A DNA stretch of 56,126 nucleotides from JBMNCR01 sp049366695 (GTDB lineage: Bacteria > Bacillota > Clostridia > Eubacteriales > Alkalibacteraceae), in NCBI GenBank assembly GCA_049366695.1, contig JBMNCR010000084.1:1-56126 (forward strand), in the 5' to 3' direction. Position numbers and translations under genes: made by a program. This document shows, piece after piece, positions 23,813-31,897 of the stretch. The notes below the pieces were generated by a model that saw nothing but the letters and a program-made list of their open reading frames with translations, made no database searches and was not told where the DNA came from. Position 1 is the stretch's first letter, and the number at the start of each line of letters is the position of its first letter.

Positions 23813-24355
23813 ATGAAGTATGTTAGAAAGAAAATTATATTGATTTTAATAATTTTTATGTTGCTATTTATATCATGGCAGCATAATATAAATCAACAAG
23901 TTTTAAATACTTTCTATATTGGATATTTTTCTCAAGTACCTGAAAACTTTGATGATTTATTAAAACAAACATATGGGAAATCTCCTTATTATACAATGTT
24001 TGATGATGTAAGAATAAGTGTAGAAAAAACAGAGAAAGAAAAATATTATATCGTGTATTCATGGGTTACTGGAGATCAAAGTTATTTTGCTATAACCTTA
24101 ATCATAGAAGATGAAAACAAGAATGTATTAAATAAAACAGATTTTGAATACCTTTATATAAAAGATGACAAGGGAAATACAATTTTTCCCTTGCCATATT
24201 ATAGTTTAATTGATTTTCCATCGGATCAACCCCTGGGATGGAAACAAATCTTATTTGTAAAATTTACTCCTATTGATAAGGATGTAAAATTTATTGATAT
24301 AATCATTACATATAGAGGGGAAGAAAAAGTAATTGAAAATGTACCAGTTGAATAA
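23813..24355 (+). CDS. Unknown membrane-anchored protein
   Basis: 180 residues, unrecognised. A basic N-terminus and one transmembrane helix (KKIILILIIFMLLFISW, about residues 4-20) anchor an extracytoplasmic domain with many aromatic and acidic residues (YYIVYSWVTGDQSYF). The domain is predicted to be rich in beta strand and ends in short strands (DIIITYRGEE). ATG at 23813 follows AAGGTGAT by 5-7 nt; an in-frame GTG at 23804 lies inside that site. It follows the subtilase by 40 bp and may be read through from it. A terminator ends the unit. Confidence 0.75.
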   Translation: MKYVRKKIILILIIFMLLFISWQHNINQQVLNTFYIGYFSQVPENFDDLLKQTYGKSPYYTMFDDVRISVEKTEKEKYYIVYSWVTGDQSYFAITLIIEDENKNVLNKTDFEYLYIKDDKGNTIFPLPYYSLIDFPSDQPLGWKQILFVKFTPIDKDVKFIDIIITYRGEEKVIENVPVE

Positions 24356-24366
24356 ATAAAAATTAT

Positions 24367-24405
24367 AGGAGCTTTTATATTGTTATTGAGAGAGCTCTTT
24401 TTTTG
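24367..24405 (+). terminator. Terminator of the subtilase region
   Basis: AGGAGCT / AGCTCTT stem with one G-T pair, a loop of about 19 nt and a T tract, 12 nt after the stop codon. Confidence 0.65.
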
Positions 24406-24455
24406 TTTCTATAGAAATACTGTTTTTCAACTATGTTAATAATCTATTTATATTA

Positions 24456-24511
24456 AAAAATGCTATTTGTTTTTTAAACAATTTGAATACTTTAATTTTT
24501 ATAGCATTTTT
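24456..24511. repeat. Inverted repeat in front of queG
   Basis: AAAAATGCTAT (24456-24466) and ATAGCATTTTT (24501-24511), 11 bp perfect with a 34-nt loop, end 5 bp before an extended -10 (TGATATAAT, hexamer 24516-24521). Confidence 0.6.
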
Positions 24512-24562
24512 ATGATATAATTTTTTGATGAACAAATATGCAACAAAATGGTGATGAAATTT

Positions 24563-25666
24563 ATGAATGAGAAAATAAAAGCGATGGCAAAAAAAATAAA
24601 AATTGATATTATTGGGTTTACAAACGCAGATAGATTTGAAGAATTTGAATATGTAATCAAAAGTAGAAAAGAAAAAGGTTATCTAACACCTTTCGGAGAT
24701 AAAGATATAAATAAAAATATTACTCCTAAATTAGTATGGAAGGAAGCTAAATCAATAATTAGCATAGGACTTAGTTATAAAAACACACTGAATGTGGATA
24801 AAATTTCAATATATGAAAAAGAAACAAGATTAATAATATCGAAAGTAGCTTGGGGAGAAGATTATCATGAAGTATTGATGAGAAAGATGAATGATTTAAT
24901 GTCATTAATAATCAAGGATAATCCAAATATTAAATATAGAGCTTTTGTTGATAATGCTCCATTAATGGATAGAGCAATAGCATATAGAAGTGGTTTGGGA
25001 TTTTACGGTAGGAATGGTTTTATTATTAATCCTATTTATGGATCATATATTTTTTTAGGTCATATATTAGTAAATGTAGATATAATAGATAGACAAGATA
25101 TTAAAAAACAGAGTTGTGATAATTGTAATAAATGTATTAGTAATTGCCCTACTAAAGCTTTGAAAGAAGGGCTTGATTTTAATGCAAATAGATGTATTTC
25201 TTATCTGACACAAAAAAAAGGTATTTTAAAAAGGTGGGAAAGAAAAGCAATTGCCAATAATATTTATGGTTGCGATATATGTCAAGAAGTATGTCCTATA
25301 AATAAAAAAGCACTTCCGTCTATTCATAAAGAGTTTCAGTCTTCTTTTGATATATCTAACCCTACTATTGAAAAAATTTTGAGTATGGATAAAGAAAACT
25401 ATAAAATAACTTATGGCAATACTTCAGCAGGATGGAGAGGAATGAAAATTCTTAAAAGAAATGCGATTATTGCATTAGGAAATGTAAAGAGTGAAAAGAA
25501 TTATAATATACTAGTAAATTATCTTAACGATGATAATTGGGAGATAAGATTGTATGTAATGTTTTCGTTGTTAGAATATGAAGAAAAGGGTATTAATAAA
25601 GTTATGTATGGGTTAAATAAGGAAAAAGAAGAATTTAAAAATAACTATTATTTGTATAAGGATTAA
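24563..25666 (+). CDS. queG: Epoxyqueuosine reductase QueG
   Basis: 367-residue cobalamin-dependent Fe-S enzyme that performs the last step of queuosine synthesis on tRNA, reducing epoxyqueuosine to queuosine. Two ferredoxin-type cysteine clusters are visible: CDNCNKCISNCP (about residue 183) and CDICQEVCP (about 233). The conserved segment VDNAPLMDRAIAYRSGLGF (about 134) and a C-terminal HEAT-like repeat (about 290-367) are also present. An in-frame ATG at 24548 exists, but GGTGAT followed 7 nt later by ATG 24563 is the better initiation site. No other queuosine gene lies in the window. Confidence 0.93.
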   Translation: MNEKIKAMAKKIKIDIIGFTNADRFEEFEYVIKSRKEKGYLTPFGDKDINKNITPKLVWKEAKSIISIGLSYKNTLNVDKISIYEKETRLIISKVAWGEDYHEVLMRKMNDLMSLIIKDNPNIKYRAFVDNAPLMDRAIAYRSGLGFYGRNGFIINPIYGSYIFLGHILVNVDIIDRQDIKKQSCDNCNKCISNCPTKALKEGLDFNANRCISYLTQKKGILKRWERKAIANNIYGCDICQEVCPINKKALPSIHKEFQSSFDISNPTIEKILSMDKENYKITYGNTSAGWRGMKILKRNAIIALGNVKSEKNYNILVNYLNDDNWEIRLYVMFSLLEYEEKGINKVMYGLNKEKEEFKNNYYLYKD

Positions 25667-25710
25667 GAAATTATATGATGAAAATACCATTTTAGATTAA
25701 GGGGTATGAT

Positions 25711-27147
25711 ATGAATAGAATAATAATTGACTCAATATTTGGACAAATAAGAGTTTGTATTGTAAAAGACGATATATTAATTCACTTTTTTATAGAAAGA
25801 GAAACAAATTGGAATAACTACGGAGACATATTTATGGGAAGAGTTGAACAAATCAAGCCTGGAATACAAGGTGCCTTTATAAATATTAACAACGAAAAAA
25901 ATGCATTATTACACGTATCAGACATAATGCCTAATCCAGATAATCTTCCGATTGATAAATTATTGAAACAAGGGCAAGAAATATTAGTGCAGGTAAAAAA
26001 AGAAGCAGTAGGAACAAAAGGAGCTAGATTAACTACTAAATTTTCGATATCAGGGCATTACTTAGTATTGCTTCCTACTGAAAATAAAGTATTTGTTTCA
26101 AAGAAAATAATAAGTAAAGAAGAAAAACAAAGATTAAAAAATGCTGTAAATAATATAAAACCTGATGATTGTGGTGTCATAATAAGGACTGAAGCTATCG
26201 GGATAGAAATAGATATACTTAAAAGTGAATTAACTTATCTTATCAGTAAATGGAGTAAAATAAATGATGTAGAGAGAGCTCCAAAGTTAATTTTAAAAGA
26301 TGAAAGTATTGCATTAAAGACTATAAGAGATTATTATTCTTGTAATATGGATGAGATAGTTGTAAATGATATAAACATAGAGGAAGAATTAAAAGAGTAT
26401 TTTAATATATACTTTCATAAAGATAAGAATAAAATTAGATTAATAAATCAACAAAATTTGTTGCAATTTTACGGAATCGAAGGAAAGATAAGTGAGTTGT
26501 TTAATAGAAAAATATGGTTGAAAAGTGGAGCATATATAGTAATAGATTATACTGAAGCATTTACTGTTATAGATGTTAATAGTGGCAAATTTACTGGCAA
26601 AAAAAATATCGATGAAACTATGTTAAAAATTAATCTTGAGGCATCTGAAGTAATAGCTGATCAAATAAGATTAAGAAATATTAGTGGAATAATATTAATT
26701 GATTATATAAATATAAGAAAAGAAAAAGCACAACAAAAAATAATTAATACATTAAATGAATATTTGCTGAAAGATAAAGTAAAAACTAAGGTTTATGGTT
26801 TTACAGAATTATGTATTTTACAAATGACTAGAAAACAGCAAGGTAAATCGATTTATAATCTTAATTCTCAACAATGCAAGATATGTAATGGGACTGGATT
26901 AATGCCAAATCAGGAATATCTTTTTTATAAATGTTTGACATTATTAGAAAAAAGTAAAGAAGTAATTAGAAACGAGAAAGTTTCTATAAAATTAAATCCA
27001 TATATAAAAAACATGTTAAAAGAAATTGAATTATATAAAAGTCAATTTACTTTTGTACAGATGATTGAAGATTTTTATAAAATAGAAATTAATATACAGG
27101 AGGATATTACGTTAGATATTGAGGAAATGAAAATAATTCCTTATTAA
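25711..27147 (+). CDS. rng: Ribonuclease G/E family endoribonuclease
   Basis: 478-residue RNase E/G-type enzyme for rRNA maturation and mRNA decay. An N-terminal S1-like RNA-binding segment (GDIFMGRVEQIKPGIQGAFI, about residues 34-53) is followed by the RNase H-like and 5'-sensor regions. The catalytic metal-binding aspartates are in VIDVNSG (about 285) and IILIDYI (about 329). The zinc-link motif CKICNGTG (about 390) joins subunits. It has RNase G length without the long E. coli scaffold domain. It lies directly upstream of the rplU leader, a common clostridial order. Confidence 0.94.
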   Translation: MNRIIIDSIFGQIRVCIVKDDILIHFFIERETNWNNYGDIFMGRVEQIKPGIQGAFININNEKNALLHVSDIMPNPDNLPIDKLLKQGQEILVQVKKEAVGTKGARLTTKFSISGHYLVLLPTENKVFVSKKIISKEEKQRLKNAVNNIKPDDCGVIIRTEAIGIEIDILKSELTYLISKWSKINDVERAPKLILKDESIALKTIRDYYSCNMDEIVVNDINIEEELKEYFNIYFHKDKNKIRLINQQNLLQFYGIEGKISELFNRKIWLKSGAYIVIDYTEAFTVIDVNSGKFTGKKNIDETMLKINLEASEVIADQIRLRNISGIILIDYINIRKEKAQQKIINTLNEYLLKDKVKTKVYGFTELCILQMTRKQQGKSIYNLNSQQCKICNGTGLMPNQEYLFYKCLTLLEKSKEVIRNEKVSIKLNPYIKNMLKEIELYKSQFTFVQMIEDFYKIEINIQEDITLDIEEMKIIPY

Positions 27148-27148
27148 T

Positions 27149-27178
27149 TTGACTTATATCATTACATTATGATATACT
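27149..27178 (+). promoter_or_regulatory. Promoter of rplU-prp-rpmA
   Basis: TTGACT (27149-27154), 18 bp, TATACT (27173-27178) with TG in the extended -10 position. Confidence 0.75.
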
Positions 27179-27184
27179 ATCCTG

Positions 27185-27262
27185 GCGTATGAAGCCGCAC
27201 GAAACAGGTAATAATACCCTAAGGGAACCTGCTAGGCGAGACTGGTTTGAGGAGGTGTATAG
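27185..27262 (+). promoter_or_regulatory. Ribosomal protein L21 leader
   Basis: About 78 nt of structured 5' UTR. An outer pairing CAGGT (27205-27209) / ACCTG (27227-27231) encloses CCCTAAGGG. Flanking conserved-looking pieces are GGCGTATGAAGCCGCACGAA and GGCGAGACTGG, before GAGGAGG. It resembles the L21 autoregulatory leader of Firmicutes in position and shape. A match to the covariance model was not tested. Confidence 0.7.
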
Positions 27263-27263
27263 A

Positions 27264-27587
27264 ATGTATGCTATAATAAAAAGTGGTGGAAAACAATATT
27301 GTGTTAAACAAGGGGACATTATTGAAGTTGAGAAATTAACTTTAACTGAGGGTCAAGATGAAGTGAATTTTGACAATGTCTTGGCAGTTAATAACGGAGA
27401 GATGGTAGTAGGAACTCCTTGTGTTGAAGGCGCTGTTGTTTCTGCAAAAATTGTAGAACAGGGAAAAGGGCCAAAAGTAATAATATATAAATACAAATCA
27501 AAAAAAGATTATAGAAGAAAACAAGGACATAGACAGCCATATACAAAAGTACAAATTACTAATATTACATGTGGCAAAGCTGAGTAG
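27264..27587 (+). CDS. rplU: 50S ribosomal protein L21
   Basis: 107 residues with the L21 signature MYAIIKSGGKQYCVKQGD at the start and YKSKKDYRRKQGHRQPYTK near the C-terminus. The reading frame is open further upstream into the leader, but ATG 27264 with GAGGAGGTG about 8 nt upstream gives the correct N-terminus. It is followed after 3 nt by prp and then rpmA, the conserved L21-Prp-L27 order. Confidence 0.97.
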   Translation: MYAIIKSGGKQYCVKQGDIIEVEKLTLTEGQDEVNFDNVLAVNNGEMVVGTPCVEGAVVSAKIVEQGKGPKVIIYKYKSKKDYRRKQGHRQPYTKVQITNITCGKAE

Positions 27588-27590
27588 TTT

Positions 27591-27914
27591 ATGATTAGGT
27601 GTTGTTTTAGTAGAGACAATGGCGATATATCTTCTGTTGAAGTAGAAGGTCATAGTAATTATGCTGATATTGGAAAAGACATAGTATGTGCTGCAGTTTC
27701 CTCATTAGTAATATCTTCGGTGAACGGTTTGATAAGTCATGTTGGGTTAGATGTCGAATATGAAATGAATGATGATGGTTTTGTTAAATTTGAAGTGCCA
27801 ATAATTCACGAAGATAAAAAGAGAATACAATGTAACGCAATACTAGAAACCCTTTATTTAGGTGTAAAATCTATCGAATTAGAATATAAAGAACATATCA
27901 AGGTAATAGGTTGA
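27591..27914 (+). CDS. prp: Ribosomal-processing cysteine protease Prp
   Basis: 107-residue cysteine protease that removes the N-terminal extension of L27 in Firmicutes. The catalytic His21 and Cys33 lie in EGHSNYADIGKDIVCAAVS. It sits between rplU and rpmA, and the adjacent L27 carries the cleavable NLQLFAHKKG extension, so enzyme and substrate are both present. Confidence 0.95.
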   Translation: MIRCCFSRDNGDISSVEVEGHSNYADIGKDIVCAAVSSLVISSVNGLISHVGLDVEYEMNDDGFVKFEVPIIHEDKKRIQCNAILETLYLGVKSIELEYKEHIKVIG

Positions 27915-27931
27915 ATGGAGGTGTAAATCTT

Positions 27932-28219
27932 ATGATAAGAATGAATTTGCAACTATTTGCTCATAAAAAAGGAGTAGGTAGCTCTAGAAATGGTAGAGAC
28001 AGTGAATCAAAACGTTTAGGTGTTAAACGTGCTGATGGACAATTTGTATTAGCTGGTAATATATTAGTAAGACAAAGAGGAACGAAAATTCACCCCGGTA
28101 CTAACGTGCAAAGAGGTAGTGATGATACTTTGTTTGCTACATCTGATGGGCTTGTAAGGTTTGAAAGAAAAGGAAAAGACAAAAAACAGGTTAGCGTATA
28201 TCCTAGAGAAGCAATGTAA
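27932..28219 (+). CDS. rpmA: 50S ribosomal protein L27 with Prp-cleaved N-terminal extension
   Basis: 95 residues. MIRMNLQLFA precedes the mature start HKKGVGSSRNGRDSESKRLG, matching the Firmicute extension that Prp cuts after the Phe so that the N-terminal tail can reach the peptidyl transferase centre. ATG 27932 has TGGAGGTG about 10 nt upstream; the open frame extends upstream to a TTG overlapping the prp stop codon, which is not used. A strong terminator follows the gene. Confidence 0.96.
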   Translation: MIRMNLQLFAHKKGVGSSRNGRDSESKRLGVKRADGQFVLAGNILVRQRGTKIHPGTNVQRGSDDTLFATSDGLVRFERKGKDKKQVSVYPREAM

Positions 28220-28225
28220 TAGTAG

Positions 28226-28250
28226 CCACCTCAGTTGAGGTGGTATTTTT
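28226..28250 (+). terminator. Terminator after rpmA
   Basis: CCACCTCA / TGAGGTGG perfect stem with a 2-nt spacer, then TATTTTT. Confidence 0.88.
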
Positions 28251-28362
28251 ATAAGCATTAAGAGTAACAATAAGTATTAGAGTTAATATTTGTTTTTAGT
28301 TTTTTGATTTTTATGGGTATAGTATATATATATAATGTCTTTTGCAGAAGAGAGTGATATAA

Positions 28363-29646
28363 ATGTTTGTGGATAGAGTTGAAATAAATGTAAAGGCAGG
28401 CAATGGAGGTCATGGAAGTGTTGCTTTTAGAAGAGAAAAATATGTTCCTAATGGCGGGCCAGCTGGTGGAGATGGTGGAAAAGGCGGTAATGTAGTTTTT
28501 AGAGTAGATCCAAACTACAGAACATTAATAGATTATAGATATAAGAGAAAGCTTCAAGCTGAAAATGGACTTAATGGAGAAGGAAGTAATAGATCTGGGA
28601 AAGACGGTAATGATCTGATTATTGGAGTGCCTCCAGGGACAATAGTTAAAGATAAAGTAGATAATACTATATTGGGTGACTTAACTGAAGATGATGATGA
28701 AATGATAATTGCCAAAGGTGGCAGAGGTGGAAGAGGCAATCAGCATTTTGCTACTTCTACACGACAAGCACCTAGATTTGCAGAAGGTGGAGAAAAGGGA
28801 CAAGAGTTTTCACTAGTTTTGGAGTTGAAATTACTAGCTGATGTAGGATTATTAGGGTTTCCTAACGTAGGAAAGTCAACTTTTCTATCATTGATTTCGA
28901 AAGCGAAACCCAAAATAGCTAATTATCCTTTTACGACTTTGGTCCCTAATTTAGGCGTTGTAAAATGGAAAGATCATAGTAGTTTTGTAGTAGCAGACAT
29001 CCCAGGATTAATTGAAGGTGCCCATGAAGGGGCAGGATTAGGTCATCAGTTTTTAAGACACGTTGAAAGAACGAAATTACTTATTCATATATTAGATATA
29101 TCAGGATTTGAAGGACGAGATGCCATAGATGATTTTGAAAAAATAAATATTGAATTAGAAAAACATAACAAAAAACTGTCTGAAAGAAAACAAGTAGTAG
29201 CGCTTAATAAAACGGATGTAATACAAGATATAAAAGATTTGGATCCGATAAAAACAAAAATTGAAGAAAAAGGTTTTGAAGTTTATTTGATTTCAGCGGC
29301 CACAGGGCAGGGAATAGATAAATTAATTGATAGGATAGTTGTTTTATTAAATGAAATCAAAGAGGTTGAACCTATATTTGAAGTAATACAAGAAGAAAAA
29401 GTAAAAATATATAAACCAAGTTTCCAAAAGGAACTGAGCGTTAGGAAAGAAAATGATTACTTCGTTATAGAAGGAGAATCACTTGAAAAATTGATTTATT
29501 CAGTAAACTTTGATGATTATGATTCTGTAGGATACTTCCAAAATGTACTTAGAAATAAAGGAGTAATAGATGAATTGGAAAGACTAGGAATCGAAGATGG
29601 GGACGTTGTAAAAGTGTTCGATATCGAATTTGAATACTTTAAATAG
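28363..29646 (+). CDS. obgE: Obg-family GTPase, ribosome assembly and stress
   Basis: 427 residues in three parts. The N-terminal glycine-rich Obg fold (residues 1-158, VKAGNGGHGSVAFRREK, PAGGDGGKGGNV) comes first. The G domain has G1 GFPNVGKST (about 165), G3 DIPGLIEGAHEG (about 212) and G4 NKTD (about 285). The C-terminal OCT domain (about 345-427) is found in Gram-positive Obg. It binds the 50S subunit. It begins after the rpmA terminator, with a TATAAT at 28331-28336, and leads a five-gene set of ribosome and NAD genes. Confidence 0.97.
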   Translation: MFVDRVEINVKAGNGGHGSVAFRREKYVPNGGPAGGDGGKGGNVVFRVDPNYRTLIDYRYKRKLQAENGLNGEGSNRSGKDGNDLIIGVPPGTIVKDKVDNTILGDLTEDDDEMIIAKGGRGGRGNQHFATSTRQAPRFAEGGEKGQEFSLVLELKLLADVGLLGFPNVGKSTFLSLISKAKPKIANYPFTTLVPNLGVVKWKDHSSFVVADIPGLIEGAHEGAGLGHQFLRHVERTKLLIHILDISGFEGRDAIDDFEKINIELEKHNKKLSERKQVVALNKTDVIQDIKDLDPIKTKIEEKGFEVYLISAATGQGIDKLIDRIVVLLNEIKEVEPIFEVIQEEKVKIYKPSFQKELSVRKENDYFVIEGESLEKLIYSVNFDDYDSVGYFQNVLRNKGVIDELERLGIEDGDVVKVFDIEFEYFK

Positions 29647-29658
29647 AGGAGTGATATT

Positions 29659-29964
29659 ATGCTTAATAGTAAACATAGAAGTATATTGCGAAGTATGGCA
29701 AATGATATACCAGATATTATTCATGTAGGTAAAGAGGGGATTACTCCAAATTTAATAGTTCAACTAAAAGATGCATTAAAAAAGCGTGAGTTAGTAAAAG
29801 GGAAAGTGCTTAATAATTGTTCTGATGATACAAGAACCGTTGCAGAGAGTCTTGCAGATTCTTCGCGTGCAGAAATTATTTGTATTATTGGAAAAAAATT
29901 TGTATTATATAAACATAATCATACTAATCCTGTTATTGAATTGCCAAAAGGTAAGAATAAATAA
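29659..29964 (+). CDS. yhbY: CRM-domain RNA-binding protein YhbY
   Basis: 101 residues forming a single CRM domain: the KHRSILRSMANDIPDIIHVG start, a GKEGITPNL loop in the position of the family's GxxG motif, and the C-terminal IGKKFVLYKHN strand. It binds pre-50S ribosomal particles. It lies 12 nt after obgE and before nadD, the usual order in Firmicutes. Confidence 0.93.
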   Translation: MLNSKHRSILRSMANDIPDIIHVGKEGITPNLIVQLKDALKKRELVKGKVLNNCSDDTRTVAESLADSSRAEIICIIGKKFVLYKHNHTNPVIELPKGKNK

Positions 29965-29977
29965 GGAGTTTTTGTAA

Positions 29978-30592
29978 TTGGTAGATAAAATAAGAAAAGT
30001 TGGTATCTTAGGTGGGACATTTAATCCCGTTCATTATGGACACTTATTACTTGCGGAATCAGCAAGGGATAGACTGAGTCTAGATAAAATTATTTTTATA
30101 CCCACTGGAACTAATCCACATAAAGTATTAAAAGGTGATATTGAGGCTAAAGATAGGTATAATATGACTAAGATTGCAATTAATAATAATAAATATTTTG
30201 ATATCTCTCGAATAGAAATAGAAAGAAAAGGATACTCATATACTATTGATACATTAGAAGAAATGCAGAGACTATATAATTATGATGATTATTATTTCAT
30301 AACTGGAGCAGATATTATCTTTGAAATAGATACTTGGAAGAAAGCTAATAATTTATTAAAAAAAATAAAGATAGTTACTACATTTAGACCTGGATATATG
30401 CAAGAAAATTTAGATCAGAGAATAAAAGAATTAAAAGAACTATATGAAGCAAAAATTTATAAACTACACACACCGGAAATGGATATATCATCATCGGAGA
30501 TACGTTCAAGGATTAAACATGGATATTCAATAAAGTATCTCCTACCAGAAGAGGTTGAAAGATATATTGTTGATAAAAAGCTATATTTATAA
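29978..30592 (+). CDS. nadD: Nicotinate-nucleotide adenylyltransferase NadD
   Basis: 204-residue nucleotidyltransferase that makes deamido-NAD from nicotinate mononucleotide and ATP. The signature GGTFNPVHYGHL (residues 11-22) contains the ATP-binding HxGH-like motif (HYGH), and the ISSSEIRSRI motif (about 170) is the second ATP-binding element. TTG start at 29978 with AAGGAG 9 nt upstream. Confidence 0.95.
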   Translation: MVDKIRKVGILGGTFNPVHYGHLLLAESARDRLSLDKIIFIPTGTNPHKVLKGDIEAKDRYNMTKIAINNNKYFDISRIEIERKGYSYTIDTLEEMQRLYNYDDYYFITGADIIFEIDTWKKANNLLKKIKIVTTFRPGYMQENLDQRIKELKELYEAKIYKLHTPEMDISSSEIRSRIKHGYSIKYLLPEEVERYIVDKKLYL

Positions 30593-30687
30593 AGAATGAT
30601 AATGTAATATCTTTAATAATTCAAACAATAAATATATATATGAAAAGTTATACTTATTGATGTTAAAGTGAAAAAGGGGAGCTTAAG

Positions 30688-31263
30688 TTGAATTATGAGT
30701 ATATAAGGCAAAAAGTTAAGTCTAATATATCCAATAAAAGATTTAAACATTCTTTAGGAGTAGTTGAATATGCTATATATCTTGCTGAAAAATATAATTG
30801 TGATAAAGAAAAGGCAAAAATAGCTGCCATAAGTCATGATTGTGCTAAAGAAATGGATATTGATACTCTTGTGAAAATTGCTAAATTACATGAATTAAAA
30901 TTAGATGAAGTAACTTTGTCAGAACCGCATTTGTTACATGGTCCAGTAGGAAGCGTTATTGCACAAGAAGAATTAGGTATAGAGGATGAGGAAATTCTTA
31001 ATGCAATAAAATATCATACAACTGGAAGAACGAACATGACGAAATTAGAAAAAATTATTTATTTATCAGACGTTGTAGAATTAAATAGAAATTATGATGG
31101 AATAGAGGAAGTAAGAAGATTATCTGAAACTGATTTAGATGGTGCTATATTATTGTCAATAGATAAGATAATAAAATATGTTATTTCTATAAATTCTTTA
31201 TTACATCCTAGAACAATTGAAGCAAGGAATTTTATAATGTTAGAGAAAAAAAGGAGGAGTTAA
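30688..31263 (+). CDS. yqeK: HD-domain hydrolase YqeK, diadenosine tetraphosphatase
   Basis: 191-residue HD-domain phosphohydrolase. The metal ligands are in KHSLGVVEYA (about residue 20) and SHDCAKEM (about 48), with further histidines in PHLLHGPVG and KYHTTGR. YqeK proteins cleave Ap4A symmetrically to ADP. TTG start with GGGGAG 8 nt upstream. It always neighbours nadD and rsfS in Firmicutes, as here; its stop codon abuts the rsfS ATG. Confidence 0.92.
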   Translation: MNYEYIRQKVKSNISNKRFKHSLGVVEYAIYLAEKYNCDKEKAKIAAISHDCAKEMDIDTLVKIAKLHELKLDEVTLSEPHLLHGPVGSVIAQEELGIEDEEILNAIKYHTTGRTNMTKLEKIIYLSDVVELNRNYDGIEEVRRLSETDLDGAILLSIDKIIKYVISINSLLHPRTIEARNFIMLEKKRRS

Positions 31264-31602
31264 ATGGTTTTTAATACAAAAGAAATTGCAAAAAAAGTAA
31301 GTGAATGGATAGATGATAAAAAAGGATATAATACTGAAATAATTGATGTTAGTGAATTAACATCTTTAACAGATATATTTATAATAACCAGTGGATCTTC
31401 GGACAGAAATGTTCAGTCTATAGCCGATAATATAGAAGAAAAGGCAAAAGAAGAAGGTATTATCATACACCACAAAGAAGGTAGACAAGGTGGAAGATGG
31501 ATATTACTTGATATAAATTACATTGTTGTTCATATTTTTCATGAAGAAGAAAGAGCATTTTATAATCTCGAAAGATTATGGAGTGACGGTAAAAAAATTT
31601 GA
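31264..31602 (+). CDS. rsfS: Ribosomal silencing factor RsfS
   Basis: 112-residue protein that binds L14 and blocks subunit joining. Family segments TDIFIITSGSSDRNVQSIAD and EGRQGGRWILLDINYIVVHI are clear. The ATG follows the yqeK TAA with no gap; AAAGGAGG lies within the end of yqeK. Confidence 0.95.
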   Translation: MVFNTKEIAKKVSEWIDDKKGYNTEIIDVSELTSLTDIFIITSGSSDRNVQSIADNIEEKAKEEGIIIHHKEGRQGGRWILLDINYIVVHIFHEEERAFYNLERLWSDGKKI

Positions 31603-31613
31603 TGCAGTTCTAA

Positions 31614-31642
31614 TTGACATGAAAAATAATGTAAACTATAAT
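31614..31642 (+). promoter_or_regulatory. Promoter of the leuS T-box transcript
   Basis: Perfect TTGACA (31614-31619), 17 bp, perfect TATAAT (31637-31642). Confidence 0.9.
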
Positions 31643-31648
31643 AAAAAT

Positions 31649-31860
31649 AATTGTAAATATTGAAAAATGTGAAGTAGTAAATTGTTGAAGCAAATAGAGA
31701 GCTGATGTATGGTGTAAATCAGTTGTGAATATAATTGAACTTAACACAAATTTATTTATAGGGTTATGGCTTTATACATTGAAAGTGGACTAATTAGTCA
31801 ATTAGGGTGGTACCGCGGATGATATCCGTCCCTTGCTGTGCAAGAGGCGGTTTTTTTGTT
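31649..31860 (+). promoter_or_regulatory. Leucine T-box riboswitch of leuS
   Basis: The T-box sequence AGGGTGGTACCGCGG lies at 31804-31818 and is followed by a terminator, CCGTCCCTTG / CAAGAGGCGG with T7. In stem I the specifier region reads TTGAACTTAACA. CTT (31740-31742), or the overlapping TTA, specifies leucine, in agreement with the downstream leuS. Uncharged tRNA-Leu should pair with the UGGU of the T-box and allow readthrough. Confidence 0.95.
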
Positions 31861-31897
31861 ATTTTAATATGAGAGAAAACTTGGGAGGTTTATTTTT

